Of a DNA stretch of 64,000 bases, positions 37,041-51,000 are shown one piece after another; positions within the stretch are counted from its first letter, which is position 1, and each line of letters opens with the position of its first letter. The notes beneath the pieces are model-generated. The model had not been told where the DNA came from, did no database searches, and saw nothing but the letters and a program-made list of their open reading frames with translations. This DNA comes from Membranipora membranacea (lineage: Eukaryota; Bryozoa; Gymnolaemata; Cheilostomatida; Membraniporidae). The DNA lies in the NCBI GenBank assembly GCA_914767715.1, contig OU612067.1, positions 29,920,162 to 29,984,161 of the forward strand, given 5' to 3'. The position numbers and the translations under genes were made by a program.

Positions 37041-37654
37041 TGATTTCATCAAAAAATGTGAAAACAGCAATTGGTCGATAGTCAGGCAAGCTTTCTCCAT
37101 CATCCCTCCTTCATGGAAAATAGCCATTTAAGACTGCGCTATTTAAGACTGAACCCCACAAAAAAAACACAATTCACACCACTTTCACCCAAGAATCAAT
37201 GATTTCTAGACGTTTTACAAATAAACTTCATTAATATTATTATTATTATTGAAGCTTTAATGACCAATGAATATAAGTTGTGACGCACGGGACTAAAAAG
37301 AATAATTCTGCATAAAATGTGTTGTTGCAGAGTTAACACTTCCAATGAGCACAAGCAGGCTCAATCCCATCATAAAACATGTTCGAATAGTTTCTGTTCT
37401 CCACTCAAAATCAAATGTGAAATCAAACAGAAAAAAGTGGGGTGCTTGATCAAGGAGTTAGAGACAACTCCTTGGCATGACTAATGTATAATTTAGTATC
37501 CTGTATGCCGACCTGCGCATCACAACACTAGTGGGTTATATTTTGGCATACATATCGGTATAGGAGAATTTTGTTCTACACTACAAGTACTTACAAGTCA
37601 CTAGCTCTCAGTTTGTGGATCCCAACAAACCCCAGATATCATTGAAATTGAACA
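37041..37654. other. No gene; one palindrome
   Basis: No exon seen. CAAGGAGTT (37451-37459) and AACTCCTTG (37466-37474) form a hairpin almost identical to one at 59805-59830. Confidence 0.4.
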
Positions 37655-38060
37655 AAGAAACTTCGAGACTTGAACAGTGAAGGAGATGGCTCTAACCAAC
37701 TGAACCACCCCCTACTCCGATCAAGCAACCCGCAGCTGTAATGTGACTAAAAAAAATACAATGTGGCTTGATCTCCTTTGGTTATATATTTTGGCATTTT
37801 GGCAATGGTATTTTGGGATTTGGTATGTTGTCCCGCATGGTATTATGTCCAATCTGGCTTTATATCCACTGGTATTTTGACACATCTGGCTTTATATCCA
37901 CTGGTATTTTGACACAACTGGCGTTTCGTACAACTGGTATTTTGGCATTGGTATATTGTGCAGTGGTGTTTTCACCTATGGCATTATGGCCATGGCATTA
38001 TGACAATGGCATTATGGCAATGGCATTTTGTCCCAATGGCATATTGGCCATGGCACTTTG
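37655..38060 (+). repeat. tRNA-like module plus satellite, copy 2 (inverted relative to 25.0 kb)
   Basis: The interval repeats, in reverse complement and nearly base for base, the 25010-25435 module: AAACTTCGAGACTTGAACAG at 37660, the A-box complement around 37690-37715, GTGGCTTGATCTCCTTTGG, then the TGGTATTTTG and TGGCATTATGGC satellite units up to GGCCATGGCA at 38050. Similarity stops sharply there, where a LINE fragment begins. Confidence 0.85.
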
Positions 38061-38700
38061 ACACGGAATCAGCAATAAGAACTAAGACCAAACTAGACTG
38101 TATGAAAAGTATAAACCAACTGGCCCAAACTAACCATCTAGACCTCTTATGGGTGCCTAGTCATACAGGTATCCAGGGTAATGAGCGGGCGGATGAACTC
38201 GCTAACATTGGTGCGGCACTTGACACCATGGGTCCTGACCCTGTTTCTCCAATTCCTTTAAGCTACATAAAAGCTCAAACAAAGCAATGGATGCAGGAAC
38301 AGGTGCATTCAAAGTGGCTCCAAACCCAAAAATGTAAAGGCACTAAGGAATTTTTGCTCACCATCAATATGAAGAGCCTTTCAAAATTACCAAATCTACG
38401 CAAACCACTCATCTCACACACAATCAACACAATCACAGGCCATGGACAGTTCAGGTATCACCTGACTTAATTAAGATTAGCCGATGAGCCCTCATGTCCT
38501 GGTTGTGGTGCGAACCAGGATGACCATATTCACTATGTTTACCATTGTTCCAAATACAATAGCATTAGACAATTTCCAAAATCCACTCACACTCTGGGTA
38601 AACCACCTGTCATCCAGGAAACCAAAATACGCATCGAGGTTCCAGATCTTGTTGACTTCATTTGTCAGTCTTGCAAGTTTGATAACCACTGAGTATTATG
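38061..38700 (+). mobile_element. LINE 3' fragment: RNase H domain and zinc knuckle
   Basis: The frame from about 38064 encodes the C-terminal half of a retrotransposon RNase H: LLWVPSHTGIQGNERADELA with the conserved H and D, then a tail with QMKSLSKLP-like spacing. After a stop at 38470 a second frame holds PSCPGCGANQDDHIHYVYHC, the C-x2-C-x-H-x-C knuckle that follows RNase H in Jockey/R1-like elements. The reverse transcriptase is absent and the 5' border abuts the satellite. The fragment is inactive. Confidence 0.8.
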
Positions 38701-41700
38701 GGTACCTGTGCCTGTACTCTGATAATATAATCATGTTGTATTATCCCCCATTGAAGACAAGACAAGATAATAGCTTTCATTGTAGAATAAAGATAGCTTA
38801 GGAACGTAATCTTGAGTTAATCTACCAAATTCATGTATTCTCATGTTTAAATATCCATCTGTGGATCACTAAGTCCATATGCAGTCAGCTTAGAGGTTTA
38901 GGAGATAAATACAAAGCACTAGTGTGATTTGGCCTTTGGTTGTAAGGGTTGAGACTTTGTCAGAAGAATTAGAACTTTTTGTTATGATCACCATCATAAT
39001 TATTCAGCACTTCATTATACATTTTGTCTATACCCAAATCATCTCAGAGCATGATCAGCAAAATTGATGGTGCCTGAAGGGCGAAATTGCAATATCTGGG
39101 TAGGATTGATCTCAAAATGCAGCTGAACCTATTATTTTTACAATCATTTTCTGTAACTTTTTTGCCAATTGAGTGACAAGGCTAGGATTGCAGCCTTACT
39201 TATTTAGTTTTAAGCTATACATAATTCAATGGGTACACATTTTCCTGTGACAGTTAATTGGGCTCGTCCAGTACAGTCAGCTTCATACCAACCATATTCA
39301 TCGTACCTGAGCAAGAGGTACAACACTTATGGTAATATATCATGTTGATTGGAGAGAGAATTTTCCCACTGTTTAAATATTGATAATATACAGCAGTACG
39401 TGCCTGCCTATAAAACTCTTGCCTGGGAATCCTTAAAATGGATACATCAATTATCTTTAAAAAACCTGTATAATTGAGTACCAACATTATTTTATGGTCT
39501 GCGGCTCAAGAGTGAAAAAATGTGCTTCTGTTGTACCCAACAGTATTTTCACCCCACACAAAAATGAGTAAAAAGTTGTAAGTGAGTAAAATGGAAATCC
39601 CACTTCCCACTCTTCAAGTCCCAAACAAAATGTAAGTTGAAATTTGTAGGGAATCTGAGATAAGGCTAAATGGATAACTATCACTTACGAGCCTCTTCAG
39701 ACATGGGATCATCTTTATTATGTTAATCTTATTATGGGAATCAAGGCATAAAGGCAAACAGGTTTGCTCAAATTTATCTCCCCATGGAAAGAGGGTAGAC
39801 AACTCACTATCTTAGCTGATGATATTATTTTCAACCTCTCTGGTGGTACAAACCTTGGAAAAACACTAGGTTGTGCAATTGACTCAGGAAAAGCATGGTG
39901 TGTCATCTACGATAATACTATAGACAACAGACCAGCTGTGATAGTAAAAATACTTTTATAGAAGTGTCTGTCTGTGCTATGAAGGTGCAAGATTAAACTG
40001 TAGGAGAGAATATCGGTACAACAAATTATCTACTGATCATCACTTATACACGCACTGGGTCGGGCACACTGGAGCAGTTGGTACCAACTGTTAAAAGAGC
40101 TAACGATGTAATCTCCGAGATGCCTGTAAGCTCGAAGCGATGTGGATCCTCTTACAGAAATCCTGCAACCTGGAGCACAAATTGATACGTATAATGTATA
40201 ACTGGCATGTCGCTGTGTCACACCTTATTCTCCATCTGTTGGTTTATCATTTTAGCAAGTTTCAGCATTAGAATTTCTTTATTGAGGGAGATAAAGTCAC
40301 CAAACTTTCAAGGTAATGGCTGTCGAACCGCACTGAGAATCAGCCGGTATTTTTGGCCTAAGTTGGTCACAGTCACATCTCACATAACACAGAGAAATTG
40401 ATGATAACATCATATGGTGCAAATGAGTGTGTAAGCCAGTAAAAACAGTATAGTGGTCCTGGATACTACTACTACCGTTAATCTTGGGTTGGTCTTTTCA
40501 GGGTAGAAAGCATCGACCTACGAATATACAGTCAATTAATAAATAAAATAAATAAAATGCTTGGGTCTATACTTTGGTATGTGGATTTTTATTTGACCCC
40601 TTATGTTTTTAATCTCTTTTGAAGATTAAACGGAGGGGATCAAGTGATGATTAACAAACTACTCAGGGTAGTAGGTGGAGTAAAGAATACTCAAATTAAG
40701 GCTGCCATGGTTAATCTCTGCTGGGTGCGAAATCAAAATGTGCAGAAGTTAGATCTTAACAAGACTTATAAGCTTGGCCTACCTAAGAGGCAGGCAGTCC
40801 GTGAGAGGACATCATACTTTATACTCCTGTGAGGACAACTTTTCATGTTATTTTTATATAACAAACAACTATTGGTTTTACTACTGAATAATCTTCATAA
40901 TATGTTTTTTTAAAGTCTGGTGTTTCAATTTTGCATGACTTGACTTGACTTTACTTGACCCGTATCTGAATTTAATAAAATATCTGATATTGGTACTCCT
41001 GGTGGCTTCCAATTCAACCCCTAGCATCAAGGGCGACCCGACTTTGTCCAGATTGATTGCTAAAACTCAAAAACCCAACCTGGTTATAGCCAATCAGAAG
41101 TGAGTGAAAATCAGTTGAAACTAAGCCACAGGCTGTTCATGAAATTAGAACAGTATTATAAATTAGATACCAAAAACCTGATTATGTACCAATCACTTTA
41201 AAAGATTTTAATCAAAGGGAACCCTGCTCTATCACGCAACATGCTAATGGACTTAAACCCTTGGCCAATATCCTAGATACTTTATCCACCTCAAGTATTT
41301 GATCATTACAAAAAGTGATTTTATTTCATACTATGCCTTTTAAATATCTCCCCCCCCCCCCGCCACTGCTGAGGGAGCAACTTGTTCTACAGACATATCC
41401 GGCAAATGAAAATACCGCTAATACCATTAGTAAGGCTGTAGGAACAGTATGTGAGTAATAACAATATCAGAAAACGTTTAATAATTATTGCTAGCAGCCT
41501 GTATGATTTGTTTTGGAGATGGCTCTTGGAGTTCAAGGTCCAACAAAAGGTATAACTGCTTTAAAAGAAATAGGTTTTAATCCTAGTAAATTTTTTATAA
41601 AAGCAATTTTAAGAGTTATCCCTAGGCACTCAGGCTATCATCATTGGCTTTGAGAGATGGAGGGAGAAAATGATTGCAAAATTACGGTTAGCAAAATCTT

Positions 41701-41932
41701 TCATGTCGCGTTGTGAGCGTCCTGCAGTATATGATGCATCTACTAACTGAATCTGATCATTGTCATCTTAATGGCTATTCAGATGTCTTAGGCCATCAAC
41801 ATAATGGTAATCAGCATCTTGAATTGTCAAACTGAACTGACTGTTATAGTTGACCAAAAGTGAGTCATCTTTCTGTGCTACTTCTGGCACAATCACTTCA
41901 TCATCTCTGTCAGCTTTAGAATTGTAATTGAT
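38701..41932. other. Gene-poor stretch
   Basis: No exon with acceptable splice sites was found. A C-rich run lies near 41350. Short open frames (for example plus 40644-40832 and plus 39764-39961) have no recognised domain. The right end is the 3' flank of the NHL receptor gene, whose stop is at 41933. Confidence 0.4.
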
Positions 41933-44900
41933 TTAACCACTATCGTGATCACCTACTTTTTCATCTATCTCACCAGAGTGATCCGTAAATATTGATTGGC
42001 ATATTTCATCCAAGTTACTTTTGTTGACAACAGACGCTGTCTCAGGGTCAGATGTTGTGTCAGCTTTCTGCGGCAGAAGATAAGTTCCGGAAGGCGCCAC
42101 CGTTGTTGGTGGACCTTGATTATAGTAAGTTTTGGCGTCATGTTCTCCTATATCAGATGCAGGTGATAGTTCGAGATATGAGGATGTGAGATTGTCAATA
42201 TCCTCATAATCATGATCCAGTGTTTCACTGATTTGCTCTCGCTGTTGATCCAGAGGCAGTGGATATGGAGTTCCAGCGTCATCATAAACTTTATTCCTGA
42301 GAAATATAACATATAAGCTTGCGTTGATATGCTTTTGGCTTCAACATTCAGTTGTAGTGCTGTTAACTTATCAAGCTAAAATCGGATTATTGGGTCAGAG
42401 GAAATTCAGTATGTCAAGATACCATTATATGTTGTTCAAGCGAAGCTGGTAACAGAGTTATCCCTGGAAACCTCAAAGAAAAGTTGGTATTAAGAAGGTA
42501 GGAGTTGTCCCTCACTTTGCAGATTTGCAGATCAATGATAAATATCAAACTGTAAGGAAATTTGTAGGCTGTTATTATGATAGGAAGTGAACATCAAGAT
42601 CAAGTATATTTTTTTTTTTCATTGGAATTTAATGTGAAGCTTGCAGCATGCTTACGAACTCACTCATCAGGATTGGCATTTCCCTTTTTCCTTTTCATCT
42701 TCATAAGTACTGTGATAGCCACAGTTGTAGCTGTCAGTAGCAGTGTAGTACCTAGTACTATGATAATGATTTCTGTAGTGCTCAGGAAGTGATCCTCTAC
42801 AAAACAAAAATAGCTCAAATGAAATATCCGCAGTAGATGGCGGATCTTTTTGTCATAATTGTGCCACATCTATTTGAACTCAGCTAAGCTTCAATTTCGA
42901 GATTCGATTTTCGAAATTGATTAAAATTCCACAGCAGAAAGGGGGCTCCCTGCACCCAATGCTGTCTTCAATTTCTTCAGAGAAAATAGAACAATCTTCA
43001 ATTTTAAAACTCTAATCTTCAGAATAAGTTCTTCAAAACAACTGGACTCGAGATAAAACTGCTGTAACTAAATGCCTGTGAGAACTGAGCCAGCAAGTTT
43101 ATTAGCTAATGAAAGTGATCATTTTTTTCTAGATAATTAATGCACCTGGTGGAACTCAAACCCGGGATCCAAAATCAGTAACACGGATGGGTTTTGGCAG
43201 GGAGTTTGGGACCAAACTTCCTGGTTTTGGCAGGGAGGGTGGTTTTGGTTTGTTGCTGTGTGGAGTTGTCTGTTCAAACCAACAAACCCAACCTGAGTAG
43301 GTAACTTCAAGTTGTATGACTAAATCCAGTCTACTAGAAATTTGGAAATCTTTTATTGATTTTTCATTTCATCTTTTCTTCAACTTTAAAACACTCAATC
43401 TTCAATCTTCAGTAAAATATGTGGGGAGCCCCAGAAAGGTAAATGGTAAAAACCTGCTAATAAGTTTGCTGTGGTAGTTCAAAGCTCCCAAATCTGCTCC
43501 CTCGACAACAACACCATTGTGTTTCCCTTCCACTTAGAATCAATAATGCATCCAAAATTCGCACACCTATATGATCATGTGACAAACCTGGTGTCAGAAG
43601 TTTGTTAAAATATTATGTTTACCATTCATAAGATTTAGAAGCTGAGTTGTGTTATCTGGTGTGAAAGATCCTGTCACCATTGCCGATGGACTTGTCATCA
43701 GGATAAGGTCGCTGATGCCTGGAAATTAAATGAGACCATGTGTAATTACGTTGGACATTTGTAAAGGTGTGACCTAACTTGCAAAGACAGAAAAATTGTA
43801 GCTCAAACTTGCTGAAAATTCTGCATTTTAAGTCAGTGAAAGAGTGTTCAGAGGTGAGCTCATCATCAAATAAGTAATCATGAGATAATCTGCGGGTGGT
43901 TTATGGAAAGCTTGCAAAATCTGTCCCCGAGTGTGAAACGATACGAGATAAGAAAACTTGTTGATCTGCGAAAATCCTCACGATTCACGGCTAATATGGC
44001 ACAACAACATCTACAAGTCGTATTACTCAATCATGACAGGCATGCTGTTCTTTTGTCATGCCGTAGGAATCCATGAGATATAGCCTAAAACCACTCACTG
44101 GAACTATAAGTCAGAGTTGAAGTCATACTGTCTGCACCTTCAGATCTCTTAGTTTGCTCGCCAGTCGGGTGACCTGCATATGAAAAAAGAGAGCTTCCTG
44201 CCATAAGTATACTGCTGGCAGTTGAGAGGGTATGATATATGTTAATGTTGTCCTAATTAACAAGCCTGATAATTGGTTGGAACAACCTGGTTTCAAATTT
44301 AGTTTCAAACACATGTTGTTTAATAAAATACAAACGGAATATCAATGCATTCAAAAACCACTGCTTCTGAAGCCTCCGATATTACAGGAAAAAAATCCAT
44401 AATGCCAAATACCTGCCTAGATTTGGCGAATAAGCACATATGTGAATATGTGAGTGCGAGAAAATTATACTTCAATATTACACACAGGCCACAGCATCCT
44501 CCAGACAGGCAGCTATTACTGCTGCAGCTATGCAAGATTTTGACAGTGAAAAAATTCAAAACTCTTTTTAGTAAAATATTTGGTGGTTCATTGGGCTTGT
44601 ACAGTACATCAAACCCAACACCCCACACCTGCATCATACTTTAGCGTGAACAAGCAACTTCAACTCTCTACATACTTTTAATTTATATTATCTTTAAAAT
44701 TTATGCATCAGTAGAACAGCAATAGCTGCTTAAGTACAATTCAATAAAATCGGACAACTCTGCTTTTAATCCAAATTCACAACTATTTTAATTTTGTTTA
44801 GAGTTGTCCTTTCTCTTCATACGGATCTACCCAAGCTGTCCCCCCCCCACTCACCACAAATAGCCTGTCCAGGCTAGCTTTAGTCTCTGTGTATAAAAAT

Positions 44901-45857
44901 AAAATATTGATGAATCCAAATAAAATGCTGCTGTCATGAATGTCAGTCAACCACTAACCTTGTATGGCCCTTATTCTCTGTGACTGTCCGATGTACAAAG
45001 TACTGTTCACCACTAACAGAGCCTGAGGGATGAGTAGTTTACATGTGGTTAGTGTACCATCATCATGCCCAGCCTCTCCAGAGCATATAGACCTTGTCGT
45101 GTTGGTCTGTAGATTCAGAATTCTCAAGCGATTATTGTCGTATCCGGAAACAATCAGCTCATGGGGCGACAAAAATGTTATTGAGAATATTCTGTTAAAC
45201 TGAGCTTCCTCTAACAATCCATCAGCAAATCCAGACTTGACTGATCCAGCCACGCTCGAAATTGTCTTCTCTTTATAACTGTATTTCACAACTGCAAAAT
45301 CGGTGGTAATGTAGATATCACCTGACGTAAGTTCTTGAACCAATCCGGTAGGCTTCACCATTTGAGCTGTATCTTGTACTTTTGTTAGGACCAGGCCTGA
45401 CTGGGAATCTACGGTACGTAGAGCATTGTTGTTTGTGTCAGAAATAATGTATTGATCAGTGGTTTTCCTATCTACAATTATCGTGTGCGGGGATGCAAAA
45501 CGTGCTGAATCGGCACCCGAGCCAAACCCCCATACGGTGCAGGTTCCGGCAAATCGAGTCGTATTTCTTGAATTTCTGTCAACAAATCGTAGACAGTGAT
45601 TGCATAAATCAACGACTAACACGTTTGTGGCGCTGAGCTGGACAAAGCTTGATATTCTACAAAACCGAGCGACCTCCCCTAAACCCTCCACATATCCTAC
45701 AGGGATAGCTTTGCCAACTATTGTTGAATTACCAGATTTTAAAGAGTTTCCATCAGAATATAGCAGAGTTCTGTGATCTGATTGGTCAATCTCGATGTGG
45801 TACACCGGACCTTCAGTATTAGCAACAGTGAATATGGCGTCAGCATTCGTGTCAATT
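41933..45857 (-). CDS. NHL beta-propeller single-pass receptor with tyrosine-rich tail
   Basis: Five exons join in phase: 44959-45857, 44099-44173, 43623-43718, 42664-42796 and 41933-42296 (stop TAA at 41933). Exon 1 seen here encodes about 300 residues of NHL-type repeats, for example VEGLGEVARFCRISSFVQL, LVVDLCNHCLRFVD, SGADSARFASPHTIIVD, YIISDTNNNALRTVD, FADGLLEEAQFNRIFSI, VSGYDNNRLRILN and DDGTLTTCKLLIPQALLV. A Ser/Thr-rich stalk follows. The 42.7-kb exon holds one membrane helix (IIIIVLGTTLLLTATTVAIT) and a KMKRKK stop-transfer. The roughly 120-residue cytoplasmic tail has tyrosines in VYDD, DYEDID, SYLEL, TYYNQ and TYLLP settings, some of which resemble SH2-binding sites. The 5' exon(s) with a signal peptide were not found. 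A plasma-membrane signalling receptor is inferred. Confidence 0.75.
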
Positions 45858-48069
45858 CTGAAAACAAAACCAAAAGAACGCCGTGTTCAATTTCCACCTT
45901 GTGGACAATAAATAATGATAGGCCCGCTTTGTTACCAAATTATTCACTACAAAGAACGAAGTGATTCTGTCTGACCAGACCAGAATTTTGTGGCATCAGC
46001 TTGATTTGCCAAAAAGTGAATTTGGGAGGACAGAAATTGCTTTTTCTTGCACAACAATGACATCTAAGAGTATGACAAGAGCTAAGAGCAAGAGACTAAG
46101 AGCTTGACACACAGGGACAAGCAAACCTACGTGATATTCTGTGATGAGCTAAGCTTTGACCATAGCACCGTGATTGCAATCATACTCTGTAATGTCAAAA
46201 TGAAAAAAACTGTCAGTATAGAAGAAATAGTCGACTTGAGTTTTTATGATACTCAACTTTCAAGGCTACTGATGCATATGCTATTAGAGTTAAACAGGTA
46301 GCTAGCAGTGGCATTCCATATTCAACCACTTCCAAACATAAATTGGTTGATGATGGAATGAATTACCAACAAACATGAACAAGTTTGTCCATCTAGGAAG
46401 GAAGAATAGCTAAAAAGCTGAGTGTCAAGCCGTCGCACCTAATTACCAAACTGTTGTATTAGCACTTTGCCATCACATAGGGCAAAAAAGTCCTCTACAA
46501 GCAACCTGGCCAGAGTGCAAGCACTTAAACTGTAGCCAATACAGAATCAGAATACTCACCAAAAAATAAGTGTTGTCACCAAAAGCCAACATTTTTCCAA
46601 CAACAGAGCCCAACAGATAATCCTCGTGTAGCACTTCCTCACAGCTAAGAGCAACGGAGTGAACTGTGTGAAGTGAGGCCAAGCAAATAATGTATTTTGG
46701 GGTGAGAACCCTGGAGTGACATATTAAAAAGAAATCAAAGCCAATCATTGGCTACTACACTGATTTAATCAAAAAGCAACAATAAGCCAACTTCCTGATA
46801 AGAAACAGAGCTGTATTTAGACTGAGCCTTAGTTAATGTTAATGTGACTAATCTGGATGATTCTGGCAGTGTCAATGATGGATTATATATCAGTGTCTGT
46901 CTGAAATTACCTCAAATATGACAAAAAGTTTATAAACTTTAAATTTGAAATGAGTAGAATTTTGGCTCACCTATCGGTTGTTTTGACGCACATCAGATGA
47001 ATATAGAGTTACGAGACTGAGGCTATCCAAAGATATCCCAGAATAGTGAACACAACGACAGACGTGAGAGGGGTACATAGAAAACGGATTTACATATTAT
47101 GACACATCTGACTAAACACCTGCCAAATTTTTATCAAGCCACTGTCAGCCTACTGTATTACACAAGCTCATTGACACATGGGTCAGATTTTCCAGAACAT
47201 AGATTCATAGATTCGGCTGTAGCTGTAGCTAGAAATCCTTGGCATAGCGTAGAATATATGAGACGGTTGACCTGTACACCACTCTTCAGAGTCATATGGA
47301 TACTACTCTCTCGCAGTTAATCAATCCTTGTGGCAGTCTAAGCGTTAGAAACTCGGGCTATCAGAAAGTGTAGCCACATGTTGTAGGATACGAAGTGCAC
47401 ATATATGCTTATGGCAGGAGAGAATAGCTAGTTTTTCGATATAATTACTTGAAAGATTGACAGATGCTGTGCTAGACTTAGCCTTGCAGTTCATACCATA
47501 GTTATCCGATAGCTCGCTATATTGATGGATATATTGGTAGCTATATTGATATTAATATGATAACAATTGAAGTGTCATGAGCAATTGGTGACAGGGCCAC
47601 TTGTTTTAGCCTACATTCTAACCAAAATTGGGATAGACAATCATCTATCTATCTATAAAGTTTTTCCGTTTCTTAGAGAAACTTTGCGTGTGTGAGCTCC
47701 AGCAACAATTTATAAAAGTCTTATACAGACTGGCTAACCAATATTGAAGTGATGTTTGTTGTGGTAGTATTTCCAAGCAAATATTATAATGTTTAAATTA
47801 AACTCTTGTATTTTTCTTAGAATAGAAGTTGAAAGTTCAATAATTCCAAAAGTAAAGTATCCAAAATAAATTGCAGTTGACTGTCAACACAGTTTAGACA
47901 ATCTCAGTCACTCTGTGTAGGTGATAAAAATAAATTCATGGTGCTAGCCAAAATATCCAACAACATGTAAAAAACAGGAACAATAAGAGTTCTTCTTTCT
48001 TTGGCAAGTTGCTATTAGAATAGATGCAACATACTTAACATATATACAAACAAGATGGGACTTTGCTGG
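45858..48069. other. Intergenic or 5' region of the NHL gene
   Basis: A minus-strand frame at 46473-46748 with a GTGAGT donor near 46560 could be an upstream exon, but its phase does not match the NHL exon at 45857. Nothing else is supported. MSH6 ends at 48070, so the promoter of the NHL gene may lie somewhere here. Confidence 0.35.
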
Positions 48070-51000
48070 TTATTCTGCTGACACCAGCTGTTTCAACCGC
48101 GTAACTCTAGCATCTGCATCTGCAAGCATGACTGACCTAAAACCCAATAATGAGGGTGACGTTTATTTTAAGTATATATGAATGAATATCGGAAATCATC
48201 GTGGACAACAAAAACGGTCATTAGTCAATTATTTCAACAGTGTTGATCCTTGTGCCATTACCATAAAAAAGAAAAAAGTCACAGGATCACTAGGCGGAAT
48301 GTAGTCTTAAAGATTCATCGACAACATCGTGTATCATACCAAGAGGCTCATACGCTCAGTAAGAGGCTCATACGCTCAGTAAGAGGCTCATACGCTCAGT
48401 AAGAGGCACATACGCTCAGTAAGAGGCACATACGCTCAGTAAGAGGCACATACGCTCAGTAAGAGGCACATACGCTCAGTAAGAGGCTCATACGCTCAGT
48501 AAGAGGCTCATACGCTCAGTAAGAGGCACATACGCTCAGTAAGAGGCTCATACGCTCAGTAAGAGGCACATACGCTCAGTAAGAGGCACATACGCTCAGT
48601 AAGAGGCTCATACGCTCAGTAAGAGGCTCATACGCTCAGTAAGAGGCTCATACGCTCAGTAAGAGGCACATACGCTCAGTAAGAGGCTCACACTCTCACT
48701 GCCGATTAGTTTTGATATAACTGACCTGATAAGACGACGAGACTCTGTGATTCTCTCCAGCTCCTGAGTTTTCTTCAGTCCCAGAGAGATTATCTAAAAA
48801 CAAAATGAATAGCTATGTGATAAAATAATATTTATGTACGCAAGTCCACATGTCAGTATTAATCATGTACGCATGCATGTAAAATATGGTAGTTGAGTCA
48901 CAAAGACATAACAAGGAAATATCACTGTGTCGTTATGTTAAAAATAACTCGAGAGTTATATTTTTTAGAGAAATGACTGCAAATATCTGGCTTAGAATTA
49001 AAGCCTTTGACAACGGACTGGCAATCAACACAGAAAATTTGACAATACAAATCATATTGTACTGATTTTTAAATTTGGAAGTTTGAGGTTACGCCATGCC
49101 ATCAGCTTAAAATCTGAGTACCAAGAACCCTTCGATAGAAAAAACTCCGAGATTAAACAGCACACTACCTTTTCAGATAAGCCGGCTAATCGAGCCACAT
49201 TGAATCCGTAACTTTTAGGACAGAAGTCAGGAGCTAGTTTATATAGAAATGTTATTGTCTCGCCACCTTCAGCTGAATTATCCATATCTCCATTAGCTTC
49301 ATTCACCATACAGGCCTGTTATTGTAGACATGGATATTACGTACAATAATCCAACTAATTTGGAAAAGAATAGGAAAACAAACAATGATTGAAAAACATT
49401 CAATATTATATATATAAATACATGAGTTTAATTCATGCTATACCTACCAATGATACACAAGCAAAAATATTATAAAATGGTTAGGCCTAGTGTGATTCCA
49501 GACAAAGTCGTTCCCAAATCACGCACTCAGAATGTGTGTTGTTCCATCAATGAGTGAGTGATTTAGGCGTTTTTTATTTGAAAGACTCCAGGCTGATCTG
49601 GCTCACAAAGCAAAAAGCTCAAAGTCTGCGCAGGGGGGGGGGTATATATATATATAATCACTCACCATATGTCCGAGCTGTACGTATTGATTAGTTGTGA
49701 AATCATCGACTAAGCTGTGATAGTGTGTAGAGAATATAGTCCTACATTGTACATTCTCAGCTAACTCATGTACTACTGCTGAGGCTATCGCTGTACCATC
49801 ATGTGTGGCTGTACCTCGACCTGTACATCATATTGTATTTCATTGAATATTTTATATATATATATCAACATTGTCAGTCAATGATATAACAAACATAGAA
49901 CTAAGACTCATGTTTCAAGTAACATTTACTTCGATGTAAAAGACAATACCAAAAGTTAAGTACAAATTATAGGCCAAGGAAGTAAAGCTTTTACCTAATT
50001 CATCCAGGAGCACGAGGGAATGTTTGGTAGCGTGTTTTAGTATAATACTCGTCTCGCTGAGCTCGACAAAGAATGTACTCTCTCCGTGCATAATACGATC
50101 GCTGGCTCCGAGCCGAGTAAACATTCTATCTATAGGTGTGAGCCGACATTTCTCAGCAGGAACATAGCAACCCTGCAACAACAACAAAAATGCAGGTTGT
50201 TCATGAGTTATATTTTGAGAGACAGACTTTATCTGAAAAATCAATCTTTGATATGTCTTTTGAAGTTTTTGATGACTCTGCCCATTAAATATAAAGATTA
50301 CAAAATATTTGGCAGTTCAATATATGATGAAATCAAGTTACGCAGATCAGACAGTTATAAACAATATCAATGATAAAATTAGCACCTATTGCTCAGACAT
50401 TGGAATTTGACACTTCGAAATTTGTCACCATTGCAATGTGCTCTTAATCAACATGACTTAAGGTTACAGAGCAATGCACTAAAACAACATAGTTCCTCCT
50501 TCATGTGGCACCTTATTATCACCATGCAACATTAGAAATTGAATAAGTTTAATTGACAACATTTCTCAAGAAGTCATGTATCACTAAACTAGTTTGAGTG
50601 CTCAAACTGTGCCAGGATAGCTGGTAGTAACCAGGTTAGTAATTAATCCCAGTAAAATTTGTGCCCTTGGAAAATCACAACCAGTGACCCAATTAGTCAA
50701 TGAGTCTGCGATAATAGAGGATAACAGTACTCACAATCTGAGCTAGTATAGAGAGCAGGCCTACTTGTCTCATCAGAGTAGATTTACCTCCCATGTTAGG
50801 TCCTGTCAGCAGTAATAACTCCGCTGTACTGTTTATATTTGTATCAGCGCTATCTGAGGTCTGTGATATCGAATAAAAGGTTAGTTAAGATGTGTCCCAC
50901 AATGCAGCTTCAGGCTGGAATTCCAGGAATAGTAGGTTGAGCTTGTGAATGTAATTTTAATTCCGTAGAACAGCATTGTGGGATTAAACAGTTATTCTTG

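Noticed and set aside
39764-39961. Reverse-transcriptase-like LADDI in a plus-strand frame
   Set aside because: No other reverse-transcriptase block is found at the expected distances on either side.
46473-46748. Upstream exon of the NHL receptor with a GTGAGT donor
   Set aside because: The NHL exon at 45857 needs two bases from the preceding exon. The open frame here ends in another phase, and the only frame with the right phase would create a stop at the join.
48341-48690. CRISPR-like array
   Set aside because: The units are directly adjacent with no unique spacers, and the locus is an intron of a eukaryotic gene.
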